From Odiellus spinosus (lineage: Eukaryota; Arthropoda; Arachnida; Opiliones; Phalangiidae): 64,000 nt of DNA. Positions 1 to 10,662 of the stretch are shown piece by piece. Within the stretch, counting starts at the first letter, position 1, and each line of letters opens with the position of its first letter. The position numbers were made by a program, and so were the translations under genes. The notes beneath the pieces were generated by a model that saw nothing but the letters and a program-made list of their open reading frames with translations, did not search any database and had not been told where the DNA came from. The DNA lies in assembly GCA_963920705.1 (NCBI GenBank), contig OY987239.1, positions 6,997,871-7,061,870 on the forward strand, read 5' to 3'.

Positions 1-3000
1 CTAAACGTGTCACTTGTAAAGGGCAAGAAATTGGTTCTTTATGTTTTTGCGGAACCTTTTCAGAGTATACAATAGTACCGGAAGTTGGACTAGCCAAGGT
101 AAATCGTTTTCAATTGACGTCAATTCTCTTAAGAAACAGAGAATTTATGTTATGATTCAAATTAAAAATATCCATAGTAGCACGAGCTAAGCCTAAATAC
201 GATTTAAAAACGACTTAATGGCGACCTCTATCGAGTTAATTGTGATGACGTCATTTGGAGTTAGGCCTAAATCGAGTTAAAATCATCCCTAGTGGCACGC
301 GCTATCGGGTTCCACATTTCTATTAGTTAATTTTACGCTGTTTAAAATAATTTTGTGATATTTTTAGTAGAAACAGAGGTATATAATAACCCCCTTCGGG
401 GGTAAGTATGAAAGCCCCTATACTACCAATGCTAAAAATCACGAACAACAAGAGCCCGCTGCTGACTATCTAGGCCACTAGCTCGCGCTGGACTTCTCAA
501 TGTCGCTACTCTAGTAAATGGTCTTTGTATAAACAAGACGGCTCGATTTGTGTTTAGAACTTCCTGTCTCGGGAGTCAGGCTGTCTGTTAAATTGGAGTC
601 GAAGGTTGACTTCAGCTCGCGAGTTCCGGAAGTGTGCGTAAGGAAAATTTAGTGAGGTTCAAAATGGTGTAACTATTTTTTGGGAGTAAAGCGGTGTGTC
701 GATCCGCCGCGATTTACGCCGGGCACTTGTTGTTCGTCGATTTTGCCTACCTTTCATACTTCACCCCGAAGGGGGTTATTATATACCTCTGGTAGAAATT
801 TTATCCTTTAAAAAATATATATATTTTTTCACTATCCCTTTAAAATTAAAGGTATGATGAAGTAATTGCGTTCTTATTTTTATTAGCAATTTGAAATTAG
901 TCTCTAAGAATAGAATATATATTTTTTAATAGATCAAATCCAATACTCCACTTAATAAGATTGCCCCATTCGGGTGTTGCGTTCCAACCGGATATGGAGC
1001 GGCTAGATTTACAGCCAACGTCAAGAAAGGTTCGACCGTTGCTATTTGGGGTCTTGGAGCAGTAGGTTTATGCACCGTATTGGGAGCTAGAGACGCCGGA
1101 GCCGCTAGAATCATCGGAATTGATCTAAATTCGGAAAAATTCGTATTGGGTGAGTGAATACGTTTTTTATTTAAATTAGTTCAGCTTCCAGGATTTGAAT
1201 TTAGGTCAGATTTGAGTTTGAATCTTTGAATTAGGATAAATAAGGAACAGCTCTACATTGGTAACGTCTTAATAAGTTAATTATTAGTGGGGCAATTTGA
1301 GTCTAAATATCCTCGAGATATGATTTCAATATTTTTTAGGTTTGCGTCCGTTTCCCACTTGCGTATTTTCATTTGCGCAGTAGCCATTTGCGCGGTTTCC
1401 CATTTGCGCATTTCCATTTGCGCATTTCCATTTGCGCGGTTCCCATTTGCGCAGTTTTCCATTTGCGCAGTTTTCCATTTGCGCAGTTTTCCATTTGCGC
1501 AGTTTTCCATTTGCGCAGTTTTCCATTTGCGCAGTTTTCCATTTGCGCAGTTTCCCATTTGCGCAGTTTCCCATTTGCGCAGTTTCCCATTTGCGCAGTT
1601 TTCCATTTGCGCAGTTTCCCATTTGCGCAGTTTTCCATTTGCGCAGTTTTCCATTTGCGCAGTTTTCCATTTGCGCAGTTTTCCATTTGCGCAGTTTTCC
1701 ATTTGCGCAGTTTTCCATTTGCGCAGTTTTCCATTTGCGCAGTTTTCCATTTGCGCAGTTTTCCATTTGCGCAGTTTTCCATTTGCGCAGTTTTCCATTT
1801 GCGCAGTTTTCCATTTGCGCAGTTTTCCATTTGCGCTGTTTTCCATTTGCGCTGTTTTCCATTTGCGCAGTTTTCCATTTGCGCAGTTTCCCATTTGCGC
1901 AGTTTCCCATTTGCGCAGTTTTCCATGAGCGCAGTTTTCCATTTGCGCAGTTTGCCATTCGAGCTGTCCACAAGAGGGACAGGCTAGTTCGAGGGATTAA
2001 CTAACCTAACCCAACTTATAATATAACAAGAGGGACAGACTAGTTCGAGTGATTAACTAACCTAACCTGCAAATGACCATTGCGCAAATGAAAATTGAAA
2101 TGGAAACTGCGGAAATGGAAAATTGCGCAAATGAAAAACTGCGCAATTGGAACTTTACCATTTGTTATTAAGATAGGTTAGATTAGGTAATACTCGGAAA
2201 TGTTATATTTCTTTATATTTAAATAATTAGTGGCAATTAATTTAATTACAGCGGCCAAATTTGGTTGTACTAAATGCCTTAATCCATCGGAATGCCCAAA
2301 ACGAAGCACGAAGGATCAACTTGATGATATTACCAGCATGGTTGGAATAGATTACGCTTTCGTTTGCGTCGGAAGCAGAGCCGCTGCTGTAAGTTTATTT
2401 TCCTCATTTACACCGTGTGTCTAGAGTTAGAATTTCCATATGAACTTTATAAAATTAAATTTTTAATCGAATTCTTGACAGAATTTAGGTTTTGAAATAT
2501 AGAATCTGTAGAAAAAAAGACGTTCTTTCAAACGGTAAAAATTTCGTTCGTGTAAAGGGCCTTTCACACCAGCCAATTTTTAGCTCCAACTAGTTGTGGC
2601 AACTCAAATTGCCCCAACTAGTTGCTCCGTGTGAATAAAAATTGGTGGAGTTGGCAAAATTAAAATTGTCCTGAAAAAATTGGGTTACTGACCCAATTTC
2701 ATGGCAACTTGTCGCGCCAACTTTAAGAGTTTGACCAATCAGAGACCTCTCAGTCACGTGATAGGAATTAGTTTCCGGTCATAAAAATAATCCCTGTCTT
2801 CTGGCATTGATTGGTAGCCATTTTCTTTTTGATTCGGCTGGTTGGTGGACATATCGTTTTAATTCTAAATTGAAGGTACGTTAACACATAAAAGTGTGAA
2901 ATTAAACTTCTATTTATCCTTAAGTGCAATTAAATAAACGATAACTGTGTCGCGAAACCCAGGAGTCTGACCTCTCTTGAGTCTCTCTAGTTCTTCACTC

Positions 3001-5180
3001 GATATCTGCTAGGTGGCGCCCGCGCATAATTTTTAAAAATAAGCCGCAAAAATTCGGCCGCAATTATTTAAAAAGTACCAAAAAAAAAAAAAAAAAAAAA
3101 AGACAGGGAGTGGCGAAAATTATGCTTCTCGACCATTGGACAGAATTCCATTGGACAGAATCCCATTGGGCAGAATCCCATTCGATCCACAATCCCATTC
3201 AACCGATACGTTTTCGTAAACTAGAATCCCATTCGACCGAATCCCATTCGACCGAATCCCATTCGACCGTCAATCCCATTCGACCGAATCCCATTCGACC
3301 GTCAATCCCATTCGACCGACGTTCACAATCAGAAGTCCATTAACACATTCTAACCTAACCTAACCTAACCTAACCTAACCATTATCGGCTTAAATTCATC
3401 GGGACGCCCTTTTTGGTTTCGGCCCAATGGGAAATTCGGTCTATGGGGGATTCGGTTCAGCGGGATTCGGTTCAGCGGGATTTCGGTTCAATGGGAATTC
3501 GGTGCATTGGGCTCGGTCGGCCAAGATTCGGTTGATTGGGACTATTTATTTTTTATTTCGGACCAATGGGAATTCGGTCCAATAGGATTCTATTCAATGG
3601 GTATATACCAAAATAATGATGACATCACATTAACCCTTAATGATTGACTGTTCATAAAAATTGAAGGAAAATTTTTATACATTTTTTTAAGTGTGTGAAC
3701 GGTGGAGTTGGACCAACTAATTGCTCCGATTAGTTGTACCAACTAGTTGGAGCTAAAGATTGGCTGGTGTGAAAGGCCCTTAAAATAATTCCAACTCTCG
3801 TTAAAATTTATTTCCGCAAGGCCTTGTAATGAAAAATCGAAATATCAATTTTCTAAAATTGATAATTCCTGGGGTCGGATGTTTAAGTCCGTATCTTTTT
3901 TCAACTTTGACCCACAATCTCAAAATTATGTTTTTCGAATTCGGGACTATTTAATCTACAGAATGAGCTATTTATCGATGAATTTGAGACACTCAAAGTT
4001 TAGATATTAATTATTAAAGATAAGTGTTCGAAGTTAGAATTGCAAAAAAAATATTCGTCTTCCTTTAAATCATGTTTTTATCATTGATATCGATTTAGAT
4101 GGAGGCTATCCAATGTTGTAGTCCAAATGGCGGAGAAATTATCGTAGTGGGATTATTATCTGGTGACCTTCAAGTCAATCCAAATGACCTTATATTCGGC
4201 AAAACTCTAAAAGGATCACGGGGAGGTGGTAAGCTGATACTCTTTACATACTCTAGATAGTCATTGAGAATTTACACGAACTACTTCTCTATGAAGTTTA
4301 GCATTGTGTATCAATACGCGTCAGCTTCACACGTACGCGAAACTCTTATCTTATATTTGAGCCTCATATCTTAATTTAAACGCTTTTATATATTGAATCG
4401 GCACCGTCCTGCCTTTGACTATATTAATTCGAATAGGGAAGTAACATGGTGTGCTGAATCTCTATATAAGTATCTAAATTCAGAGAACGCGATAGCGTTC
4501 TATGTTATGGGCCCATCATCATTTGTAATGCAATTTCAATTTCCTTAAAAAATTATACCCTTAGCCAATCAGAACGCTCGATTTTTTCTTAAAATTGGTT
4601 TGATATTAAGCAGACGACAACAATTACCAAGAACTAATTAAGAATTTAAACCGGGAACTACAAAGGGAGATTGAGTGGTATCAAGAATCCATTCAGGTTC
4701 CATAAGAATATGGGAGCATAGCTTTAGCCTCTGGTACCATCCTCCCAAACTTTGTAACAAAAGTTCGTCCGCAATTTTCGCAACATTTGTACGCTTAGAT
4801 CTTTTTTCGGTCGGCTAAATTTTTATTACCCAAAATATTATGTCAAGGTCGTTAGTGGCGCGGGTTAATAATAGATGGCAGGAGCGATTTACTTGAAAAA
4901 TCGATTCGAAGCAGACGAACTTTTGCTACAAAGTTTGGGAGGATGGTTATTGAATCGCGGCCCTCCCATATTCTTATGGAACCTGAATGTATCTTGGTTG
5001 TATTACTTTAAAATAAGAGTAATCTTTGCGTGTGGCGTTAGATTGTCACTTCAGAGAAGACATTCCTAAACTTGTCGATTCATATATGAATGGTGCATTT
5101 CCTACGGATGATTTAATCACGCATAATCTTCCATTGGAAAAAATTAACGAAGGGATTGCTTTGCTCAAACAAGGAAAAAG
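1..5180 (+). CDS. zinc-type alcohol dehydrogenase (class III-like), partial
   Basis: Five exons in consistent phase: 1-98, 933-1149, 2252-2388, 4099-4228 and 5042-5180, all with GT..AG introns. Exon 1 reads CKGQEIGS, then GTFSEYTIVPEVGLAK. Exon 2 has the GCCVPTGYGAA segment and the NAD-binding glycine motif GLGAVG followed by ARIIGIDLNSEKF. Exon 3 carries DYAFVCVG, exon 4 EIIVVGLLSG and exon 5 the C-terminal HNLPLEKINEGIALLKQGK. Order and spacing match medium-chain zinc ADHs, which oxidise alcohols (or S-hydroxymethylglutathione in class III) with NAD in the cytosol. The N-terminal zinc ligands lie left of the window. Exon 5 ends two bases into a codon, so a short terminal exon is expected downstream; I could not locate it. 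Divergence from the usual class III sequence (GCCVPTG instead of GCGISTG) suggests a paralogue. Introns 1-4 hold a 418-bp transposon, a 16-bp satellite, a Harbinger-like element and a 320-bp MITE. Confidence 0.85.
374..791. mobile_element. 418-bp CAGAGG-terminated inverted-repeat element, copy 1
   Basis: Terminal inverted repeats begin CAGAGGTATATAATAACCCC and end with the complement. The 7-bp duplication GTAGAAA flanks it at 367-373 and 792-798. It lies in intron 1 of the alcohol dehydrogenase gene. It has no coding capacity, so it is a non-autonomous element. The second copy at 7171-7588 has exactly the same length. Confidence 0.9.
1340..1975. repeat. 16-bp minisatellite (CATTTGCGCAGTTTTC)n
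   Basis: About 35-38 head-to-tail units of 16 bp, nearly perfect between 1440 and 1960, with small variants (CATTTCCATTTGCGC at the left edge; TTTCCC for TTTTCC). It fills most of intron 2 of the alcohol dehydrogenase gene. The unit has no stop codon in several frames and 16 is not a multiple of 3, so long reading frames appear on both strands; these are not genes. Decayed copies of the same motif continue at 2065-2155. Confidence 0.95.
1975..2160. repeat. GAGGGACAGGCTAGTTCGAG repeat with AACCTAACC runs
   Basis: The phrase AAGAGGGACAG-(GC/AC)TAGTTCGAG-(G/T)GATTAACTAACCTAACC occurs twice at 1970-2070. It reappears in reverse near 9965-10015 and in variants at 33480-34020. It borders the 16-bp minisatellite and includes short telomere-type CCTAA runs. 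Confidence 0.6.
3140..3345. repeat. CCCATTCGACCGAAT minisatellite
   Basis: Irregular 15- to 17-bp units of the type ATCCCATTCGACCGA, with CAGAATCCCATTGG forms at the left. A matching diverged block in the opposite sense (GATTCGGTTCAGCGG, AATGGGAATTCGGTCC) runs from 3415 to 3605. It lies inside the Harbinger-like element. Confidence 0.8.
3351..3380. repeat. interstitial telomere-type repeat (CCTAA)n
   Basis: Six consecutive TAACC/CCTAA units, the arthropod telomere motif. Because the run is short and lies inside a transposon, it is an interstitial array and not a chromosome end. Confidence 0.85.
4680..4998. mobile_element. 320-bp CCAAGAATCC MITE, copy 1
   Basis: Long imperfect terminal inverted repeats of about 120 bp (ATCAAGAATCCATTCAGG at the left; CCTGAATGTATCTTGGT at the right, both mutated relative to other copies). 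Inside each arm CATAGCTTTAGCCTC on one side is replaced by an unrelated GGCCGCGATTCAATAACC stretch on the other. It lies in intron 4 of the alcohol dehydrogenase gene. No clear target duplication remains. Confidence 0.85.
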
Positions 5181-6210
5181 GTACAAATATTATTAATCTT
5201 TAATTTTAAAAGGGTAGGGACTGCAATTTTAATTAAATATAATTTTTAATTATATCGTTACTATTATTTTTAAACCTATAGTCAAACTTCTGGTTTTAAA
5301 TCGTATTTAGGCTTAGGAGCCTTTTAACTAACTGTCGATAGTAAAATTGATTACGCGCTGTTGTTATAGCAAGGGAGAGGTTAGATCCTAATGACATCAC
5401 TATCAGTTGGTGCGCCACTAAGGACCTTTTTAATACGTATTTAGGCTTAGCTCGCCATTACTATTATTAGACCTAACTCTCATTGTCGATAATAAAAAAA
5501 ATTATAGCAAGGCAGGACTTAGATCCTAATGACGTAGTTATAATTTTGTCCCCGAATTAATAGTTGAAGTCAAAAATGCAGATTTTACATATTTTTTTAT
5601 CAAAGGATAATTTAATTGGAGTCTCTACCCATTATCAGAAGCCGATGAAACCCTCTTTTGAAGTCTACTACTCTAATGTTCCATATAGCGCTCCTCTCTG
5701 TATGGGTAAAATTCCCAATTTTACGAGATCGGAGGGGTGCTACTTCATACCCCCCCTGTCTACGGAAAATTGGAAATTCTCTCTCTCCACAAACGACGAC
5801 GTTTTTTTGACGAACTCCAAGGCTGCTAGAGATATTCGCTCGACGAACTCCCGCTCCGAAAACATCTAACGTTAGGAGGCGTACGAATCGCGCTTTTTGA
5901 AACTAACCCATACAGAGAGGGGTAGACGAGACCCGGGAGTAATAGACTTCAAAGGAGGGTTTCATCGGCTTCTGCCATTATAAAATCTTATTTCATTAGT
6001 TTTATTATTTATATTGCAAATATACGACTGTTTTTTACGTTTTATAGCATTCGAACAGTCTTGAATTTCCAGTATGAGAAGACTCAAAAATAAAGTTAGC
6101 GAATAAAGTTTATTTTTAATGGGAGAGTGAAAATCAAATTGCAATTTTTTATCGATTGCACTGTAATCAAAAGTCCATCACTTTGTTTCCTAAAAATAAA
6201 CGTATCTTAT
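5181..6210. other. non-coding region downstream of ADH exon 5
   Basis: I find no convincing ADH terminal exon here. Two copies of a CGTATTTAGGCTTAG phrase (about 5306 and 5440) match, in reverse, the segment near 185-205, so this is a diverged dispersed repeat. A 339-bp transposon occupies 5636-5974. The rest is AT-rich with no visible coding signal. Confidence 0.5.
5636..5974. mobile_element. CAGAAGCCGATG 7-bp-TSD MITE, copy 1
   Basis: Begins CAGAAGCCGATGAAACCCTC and ends with the complement; inner inverted segments include CTCTGTATGGGT and ACCCATACAGAG. The 7-bp duplication CCATTAT is exact at 5629-5635 and 5975-5981. Short open frames in this element recur in every copy and are not genes. 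Confidence 0.92.
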
Positions 6211-6675
6211 TGATTTGGGTCCACTTGATCGACTCCCAAATGATCGACAAGAGGTCCACTTGATCGACACCCAAATGATCGACTCACAATTGATAGACTC
6301 CCAAATTACCGACAACAAAGGGTGCATTTGTTCGTTTCCCAATTGGTCAACTTCGTAATAACGATTATAAATAGATTAACCAACCTAACCTAACCCAAAC
6401 CTAACCTAACCTAACCTAACCTAACCGACAAACGAGTACTCTGACCCCATTTTCACGGAATAATTATTATTTGAATTAGTTCTTATTTATATACCATAAT
6501 TTAACCTTTAATAGTTTCTTGCAAAAAAACTTTGACCTATACTCGTTACTCGCTAAAAAACTGGGCTGTCGATCAATTGGAATGGCTTGTCGATCAAATG
6601 GGAGTCGATCAAACGGTAGTCGATCAAACGGACTCCTTGTCGATCAATTGGAAGTCGAGCAAATGAACCTAAGCC
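6211..6675 (+). mobile_element. TCGATCAAGTGG inverted-repeat element, copy 1
   Basis: The imperfect inverted ends are TTGATTTGGGTCCACTTGAT and GTCGAGCAAATGAACCTAAG. The body is made of repeats of the type CAAATGATCGAC on both sides of a (CCTAA)n run. The left flank ATCTTAT resembles the right flank ATCTTGA. A reverse-oriented copy is at 10076-10945. Confidence 0.75.
6381..6426. repeat. interstitial telomere-type repeat (CCTAA)n
   Basis: About nine CCTAA units with one CCCAAA interruption, inside the TCGATCAAGTGG element; the same array is present in reverse at 10612-10662. Confidence 0.85.
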
Positions 6676-6994
6676 ATCTTGATTACTATCAGCAAAGGTC
6701 CCGTTTTATTTCAAGCCTTATCACTTAAAACTAGCCAAAAAAGTCATCACCCCTGTCTGCCTCGAGTGATTTGGACTCTTCAGCTCGATATTCCAAATCG
6801 GGAGAGAGATACGGAATTAGGCGGGCCGCGCTTGATTATGTTGTCTTCCCTCCCAACTGCGAAATTTCTCCGCAGAGTGTCGCTTCCTCCGTTCATTATT
6901 TACACGGCAACTGCGGCCGCTAGAGTGTCTCGAATCAGAATCGGACGGTACATTTACCTTTTCGTCAACTTTTGTATTGATCCTGATCTATGGA

Positions 6995-7913
6995 AACCAG
7001 GATATTTTTAGGGATGGACAAACAGGTCGCCATCCTCTTTCCCTTCCCGAAAGCTTGGATTCGTTTGCCTTAATTCGCGTCATAATGCCCCCTATACTTT
7101 CTAATTGGTGGAGATGTATTTGCACCTAATGGCTGTGATAGGTCAAAAACAAGACGTCACTCCCCATCATCAGAGGTATATAATAACTCCCTTCGGGGTG
7201 AAGTATGAAAGCCCCTATACTACCAATGCTAAAAATCACGAACAACAAGAGCCCGCTGCTGACTATCTAGGCCACTAGCTCGCGCTGGACTTCTCAATGT
7301 CGCTACTCTAGTATATGGTCTTTGTATAAACAAGACGGCTCGATTTGTGTTTAGAACTTCCTGTCTCAGGAGTCAGGCTGTCTGTTATAATGGAGTCGAA
7401 GGTTGACTTCAGCTCGCGAGTTCCGAAAGTGTGCGTAGGGAAAATTTAGTGAGGTTCAAAATGGTGTAACTATTTTTTGGGAGTAAAGTGGTGTGTCGAT
7501 CCGCCGCGATTTACGCCGGGCACTCGTTGTTCGTCGATTTTGCCTACCTTTCATACTTCCCCCCGAAGGGGGTTATAATATACCTCTGCCATCATATATT
7601 GTCAAAAGCCCCAATCAAAGCTTAGAAATAATTGATCTCAGAAACAACTTAGAATTAACTTAGAACATCCGTTGATTTGACAAATAAGAAATAAGTCCTC
7701 CGTTCCCTTGACAACCGTGATCAAACAACCGTTTCCTTGACAACAGATATCAAACAAAACTTTCTATTTTCCAAACGAGAATATCTCTCAGGAAATAATT
7801 AAAACTTTAACCCAGGCTGCTGTTCCATTTCGATCCCGAGGAAGAGCTCATTTACAGGGTATTCGGCGAAAAAGTAAATTGAAAAATATCCATTAAAACC
7901 ATGTTTTCGTGGT
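6995..7913 (+). repeat. dispersed repeat, copy 1 (interrupted by a 418-bp element)
   Basis: Starts near CCAGGATATTTTTAGGGATG and runs to CATTAAAACCATGTTTTC. Apart from the inserted element at 7171-7588 it matches 13726-14213 almost base for base. No terminal inverted repeats and no reading frame are seen, so the class is unknown. Confidence 0.85.
7171..7588. mobile_element. 418-bp CAGAGG-terminated element, copy 2
   Basis: Same ends and length as 374-791. The 7-bp duplication CCATCAT is exact (7164-7170 and 7589-7595). The uninterrupted copy of the host repeat at 13886-13896 reads CCCGTCATATA, showing the empty site with only one TSD-length segment. Confidence 0.93.
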
Positions 7914-8387
7914 TGCCAAGGAGATGACCGCGTTACTATTTCGTACCTAAGAATCTATAACATTTAATTACGGTTCAAGTACCAGTCCAAAATCTATTAC
8001 AAACTGTAAAACTCTTGAAGGGAGAATGCAACCTTACAAACAAGTGCTTCTTTATCGGCCTAATCCGATGGATTAACGCCTTCGCAAATCTAAAACAACT
8101 CTATTCAAACTATCGCGCGCCAAATACCTACAAAACTGGAAGATTAAATTGGGATTAAGCAATGAGGCTTACGATATAACGAATATTTGTTTGCGTATGC
8201 CGAATCAGGCCGAGTTCCGCGTAATACGCTAGTTATTTTGGAAATGATCCAAATATTATAACCATCATTTATTGAATTCCACATCATTCAACGGAAACTT
8301 TGATCATAAAATTGAAAGATTTTCGGTTAGCTCGTGTCAATCGCGACGCGTCAAATTTTGAAAATAGATTTTAATTTATATGGTAAT
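7914..8387. other. AT-rich non-coding stretch
   Basis: I see no gene, RNA or repeat here that I can name. Confidence 0.4.
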
Positions 8388-8707
8388 ACCAAGAATGCAT
8401 TCAGATTCCATAAGAATATGGGAGCATAGCTTTAGCCTCTGGTACCATCCTCCCAAACTTTGTAACAAAAGTTCGTCCTCAATTTTCGCAACATTTGTAC
8501 GCTTAGATCTTTTTTCGGTCGGCTCCATTTTTATTACCCAAAATATTATGTCAAGGTCGTTAGTGGCGCGGGTTAATAATAGATGTCAGGAGTGATTTAC
8601 TTGAAAAATCGATTCGAAGCGGACGAACTTTCGCTACAAAGTTTGGGAGGATGGTTATTGAATCGCGGCCCTCCCATATTCTTATGGAACCTGAATGGAT
8701 TCTTGGT
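8388..8707. mobile_element. 320-bp CCAAGAATCC MITE, copy 2
   Basis: Ends ACCAAGAATGCATTCAG and CTGAATGGATTCTTGGT with 3-bp duplication AAT on both sides. Same internal arrangement as the other copies. Confidence 0.9.
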
Positions 8708-10075
8708 AATACACGGTGACAACGCCACTTTAGACGAAATAGAACAGAATTTCAAAACGATTGTTTTAAGCGAAATGTGACGATTCAATTGGAAACTGAC
8801 AGCGCGAAAGATGCTGTACTTTAGCCATTATGATATCTACGAAGGGAGATATTCGAGAACCTGTTTAACAGCTTCGTCCTCGCTGCCAATTCGTATTGGA
8901 ATTGACTCGTGAGTGTTAATGACACGCCCTATCATTAACGCTACAAATCGTTCAAAATGACAAAACGGTTTCGTGTCCAAACTAAACCCGCTTTCACTTC
9001 GATCGAGTGGAAAGCAACGTAGAGATATTTCGCGGAAAAGTCAAATTATTTCGAAGACGATCCCGATCGAGGCAAGATTACCGAACATGAACATGGAAAA
9101 CCAAAATTTTAATTCGACAAATCCCTATAATTTTACTTTCAGCTATTTAGAGGTAAGAAACCATTTTGGGAATCCTAATCGACGGTTTCGCTAAAGCTTA
9201 AAGTCTATAAGCGCGAGTTCGACGAATAAAACGGGTTTAATTTCGCGAGAATTGTCCGTTCAAGGGAGGGTGAAGCCAAAAATTTATCGCTTTAGTTTTA
9301 TCGATTCTATTCTTCCAAAAATAAGAGTAGTTTGCTTAGCGAAACTTTCGAGAAACGTTCTGAATTGTAGAAAAAAAAAAAAAAATCAGAAGAGATTTAG
9401 TTTTGCGCACTGAATTAAACAAGTCCCTCCAAGAAGTATAAATATTTTATCGGAAAATTGCACTCTCTGGGTTCTTTCAATGGGGTTATTATACTCTTCA
9501 GCCCTTTATTTTGAGTATTTTAATATATCAGGAGTAGCCCCTTATATTTCCCAAAAACCCTAGATAAAGGCTTGGTTAACAAAGGAAAAAAAAAAACTAA
9601 ATTTTCATTTCCTACATGAAACTGAAAAATCCGTACAAGACTTTTCGAAATCCTCCGAATGTATACTCCAAAAAATAGTGTTAACGAAATATTTCCATTA
9701 ATTAATACTAATACGATAGTTGATTTGTGACTGTAATCGCCACCAAAAAATGTAATTGGAATGTGGTCTGAATACTTGTTATCCCTTACGAGTAAACATA
9801 CAAATCTCGAAATTCAAAATCTCAAAATAAAGATGGGGGCACGCCCGACGGGGACCACGTTATGTTACTCCCGCTTTTATTAATTATTCCACCCATTTGT
9901 TTCAATTAGCGATTCAATATTGTAAAATTTAAGTTTTAATTAGGTAATAAGTTTTTAGGTAGGGTTAAGCTAGGTTAGTTAATCACTCGAACTAGCCCAC
10001 AACCCTCTTGTAATATTTTAGACAAAGAGGTTGCTTCGCACCATTTTCTATGTTCGGGTCAAACAAGGGAAAGAA
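8708..10075. other. 1.4-kb non-coding stretch
   Basis: Mostly unique AT-rich sequence. CAAGGGAGGGTGAAG near 9260 matches the terminus of the TTAA/AGGGAG element family (28867-29098) and probably marks a decayed copy. Near 9960-10015 the GGTTAGTTAATCACTCGAAC phrase of the CCTAA-associated repeat appears in reverse. No coding signal is recognised. Confidence 0.4.
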
Positions 10076-10219
10076 ATTGGCTTAGGTTCATTTGCTCGAC
10101 TTCCAATTGATCGACAAGGAGTCCGTTTGATCGACTACCGTTTGATCGACTCCCATTTGATCGACAAGCCATTCCAATTGATCGACAGCCCAGTTTTTTT
10201 AGCGAGTAACGAGTATAGG

Positions 10220-10536
10220 CAGAAATAGATGAACCGAAATTATCAACGAGAGCTTAGATTGGGAAATGCATTTTATTTGGAGTGAATGGGGAGGGTAAGC
10301 ACTGGGGGAATGGGCTTCCTCGGCCTCAATGAAATACCGAGGAGGATCTTGGGAAACTGATCGCCCCACGAAGCGACGGCTGCAAACCAAGCCAGGTGGC
10401 GCATTCAACGTTTCTCGGCTAGGCGAAATTCCGCGGGGGAGGGGGCTACAACTGTCGTCTAAGAGAGGGGAAACGGAGAACTTGCCTGTGGCGTTAGAGG
10501 AATAGCTCGTTGATAATTTCGGTTCATCTATTTCTG
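10220..10536 (-). mobile_element. 317-bp CAGAAATAGATG element, copy 1, nested
   Basis: Ends CAGAAATAGATGAACCGAAA and complement. The 7-bp duplication GTATAGG is exact at 10213-10219 and 10537-10543. The unoccupied site is visible in the other copy of the host element near 6535 (complement of GAGTATAGGTCAAA). Opposite orientation to the copy at 17332-17648, same length. Confidence 0.93.
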
Positions 10537-10611
10537 GTATAGGTCAAAGTTTTTTTGCAAGAAACTATTAAAGGTTAAATTATGGTATATAAATAAGAAC
10601 TAATTCAAATA

Positions 10612-10662
10612 AGTTAGGTTAGGTTAGGTTAGGTTAGGTTAGGTTTGGGTTAGGTTAGGTTG
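10612..10662. repeat. interstitial telomere-type repeat (TTAGG)n
   Basis: About ten TTAGG units with one GGTTTGGG interruption. This is the mirror copy of the array at 6381-6426 and is carried by the same transposon family. Confidence 0.85.

Larger units (their letters stand above)
2556..3780. mobile_element. PIF/Harbinger-like non-autonomous element, 1225 bp
   Basis: Ends are AGGGCCTTTCACACCAGCC and its complement GGCTGGTGTGAAAGGCCCT, followed inward by a repeated CCAACTAGTTG. The trinucleotide TAA flanks both ends (2553-2555 and 3781-3783). A 3-bp TWA duplication plus GGGCC..CACAC termini is the usual signature of PIF/Harbinger elements. The inside holds a poly-A run (about 3079-3101), a CCCATTCGACCGA minisatellite and telomere-type repeats. 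It lies in intron 3 of the alcohol dehydrogenase gene. No transposase is present. Confidence 0.8.

Noticed and set aside
1277-2004. Several long open frames on both strands
   Set aside because: They are frames through a 16-bp tandem repeat; the period is not a multiple of three, so all frames carry the same shifted pattern.
3351-3380. A chromosome end
   Set aside because: The telomere-type run is only about 30 bp, lies inside a transposon and is flanked by gene exons on both sides.
5564-5869. A 101-codon frame and its relatives at 20892, 27040, 30875, 39906 and 62184
   Set aside because: They lie inside copies of one MITE and differ by frameshifts between copies, so selection on a protein is not supported.
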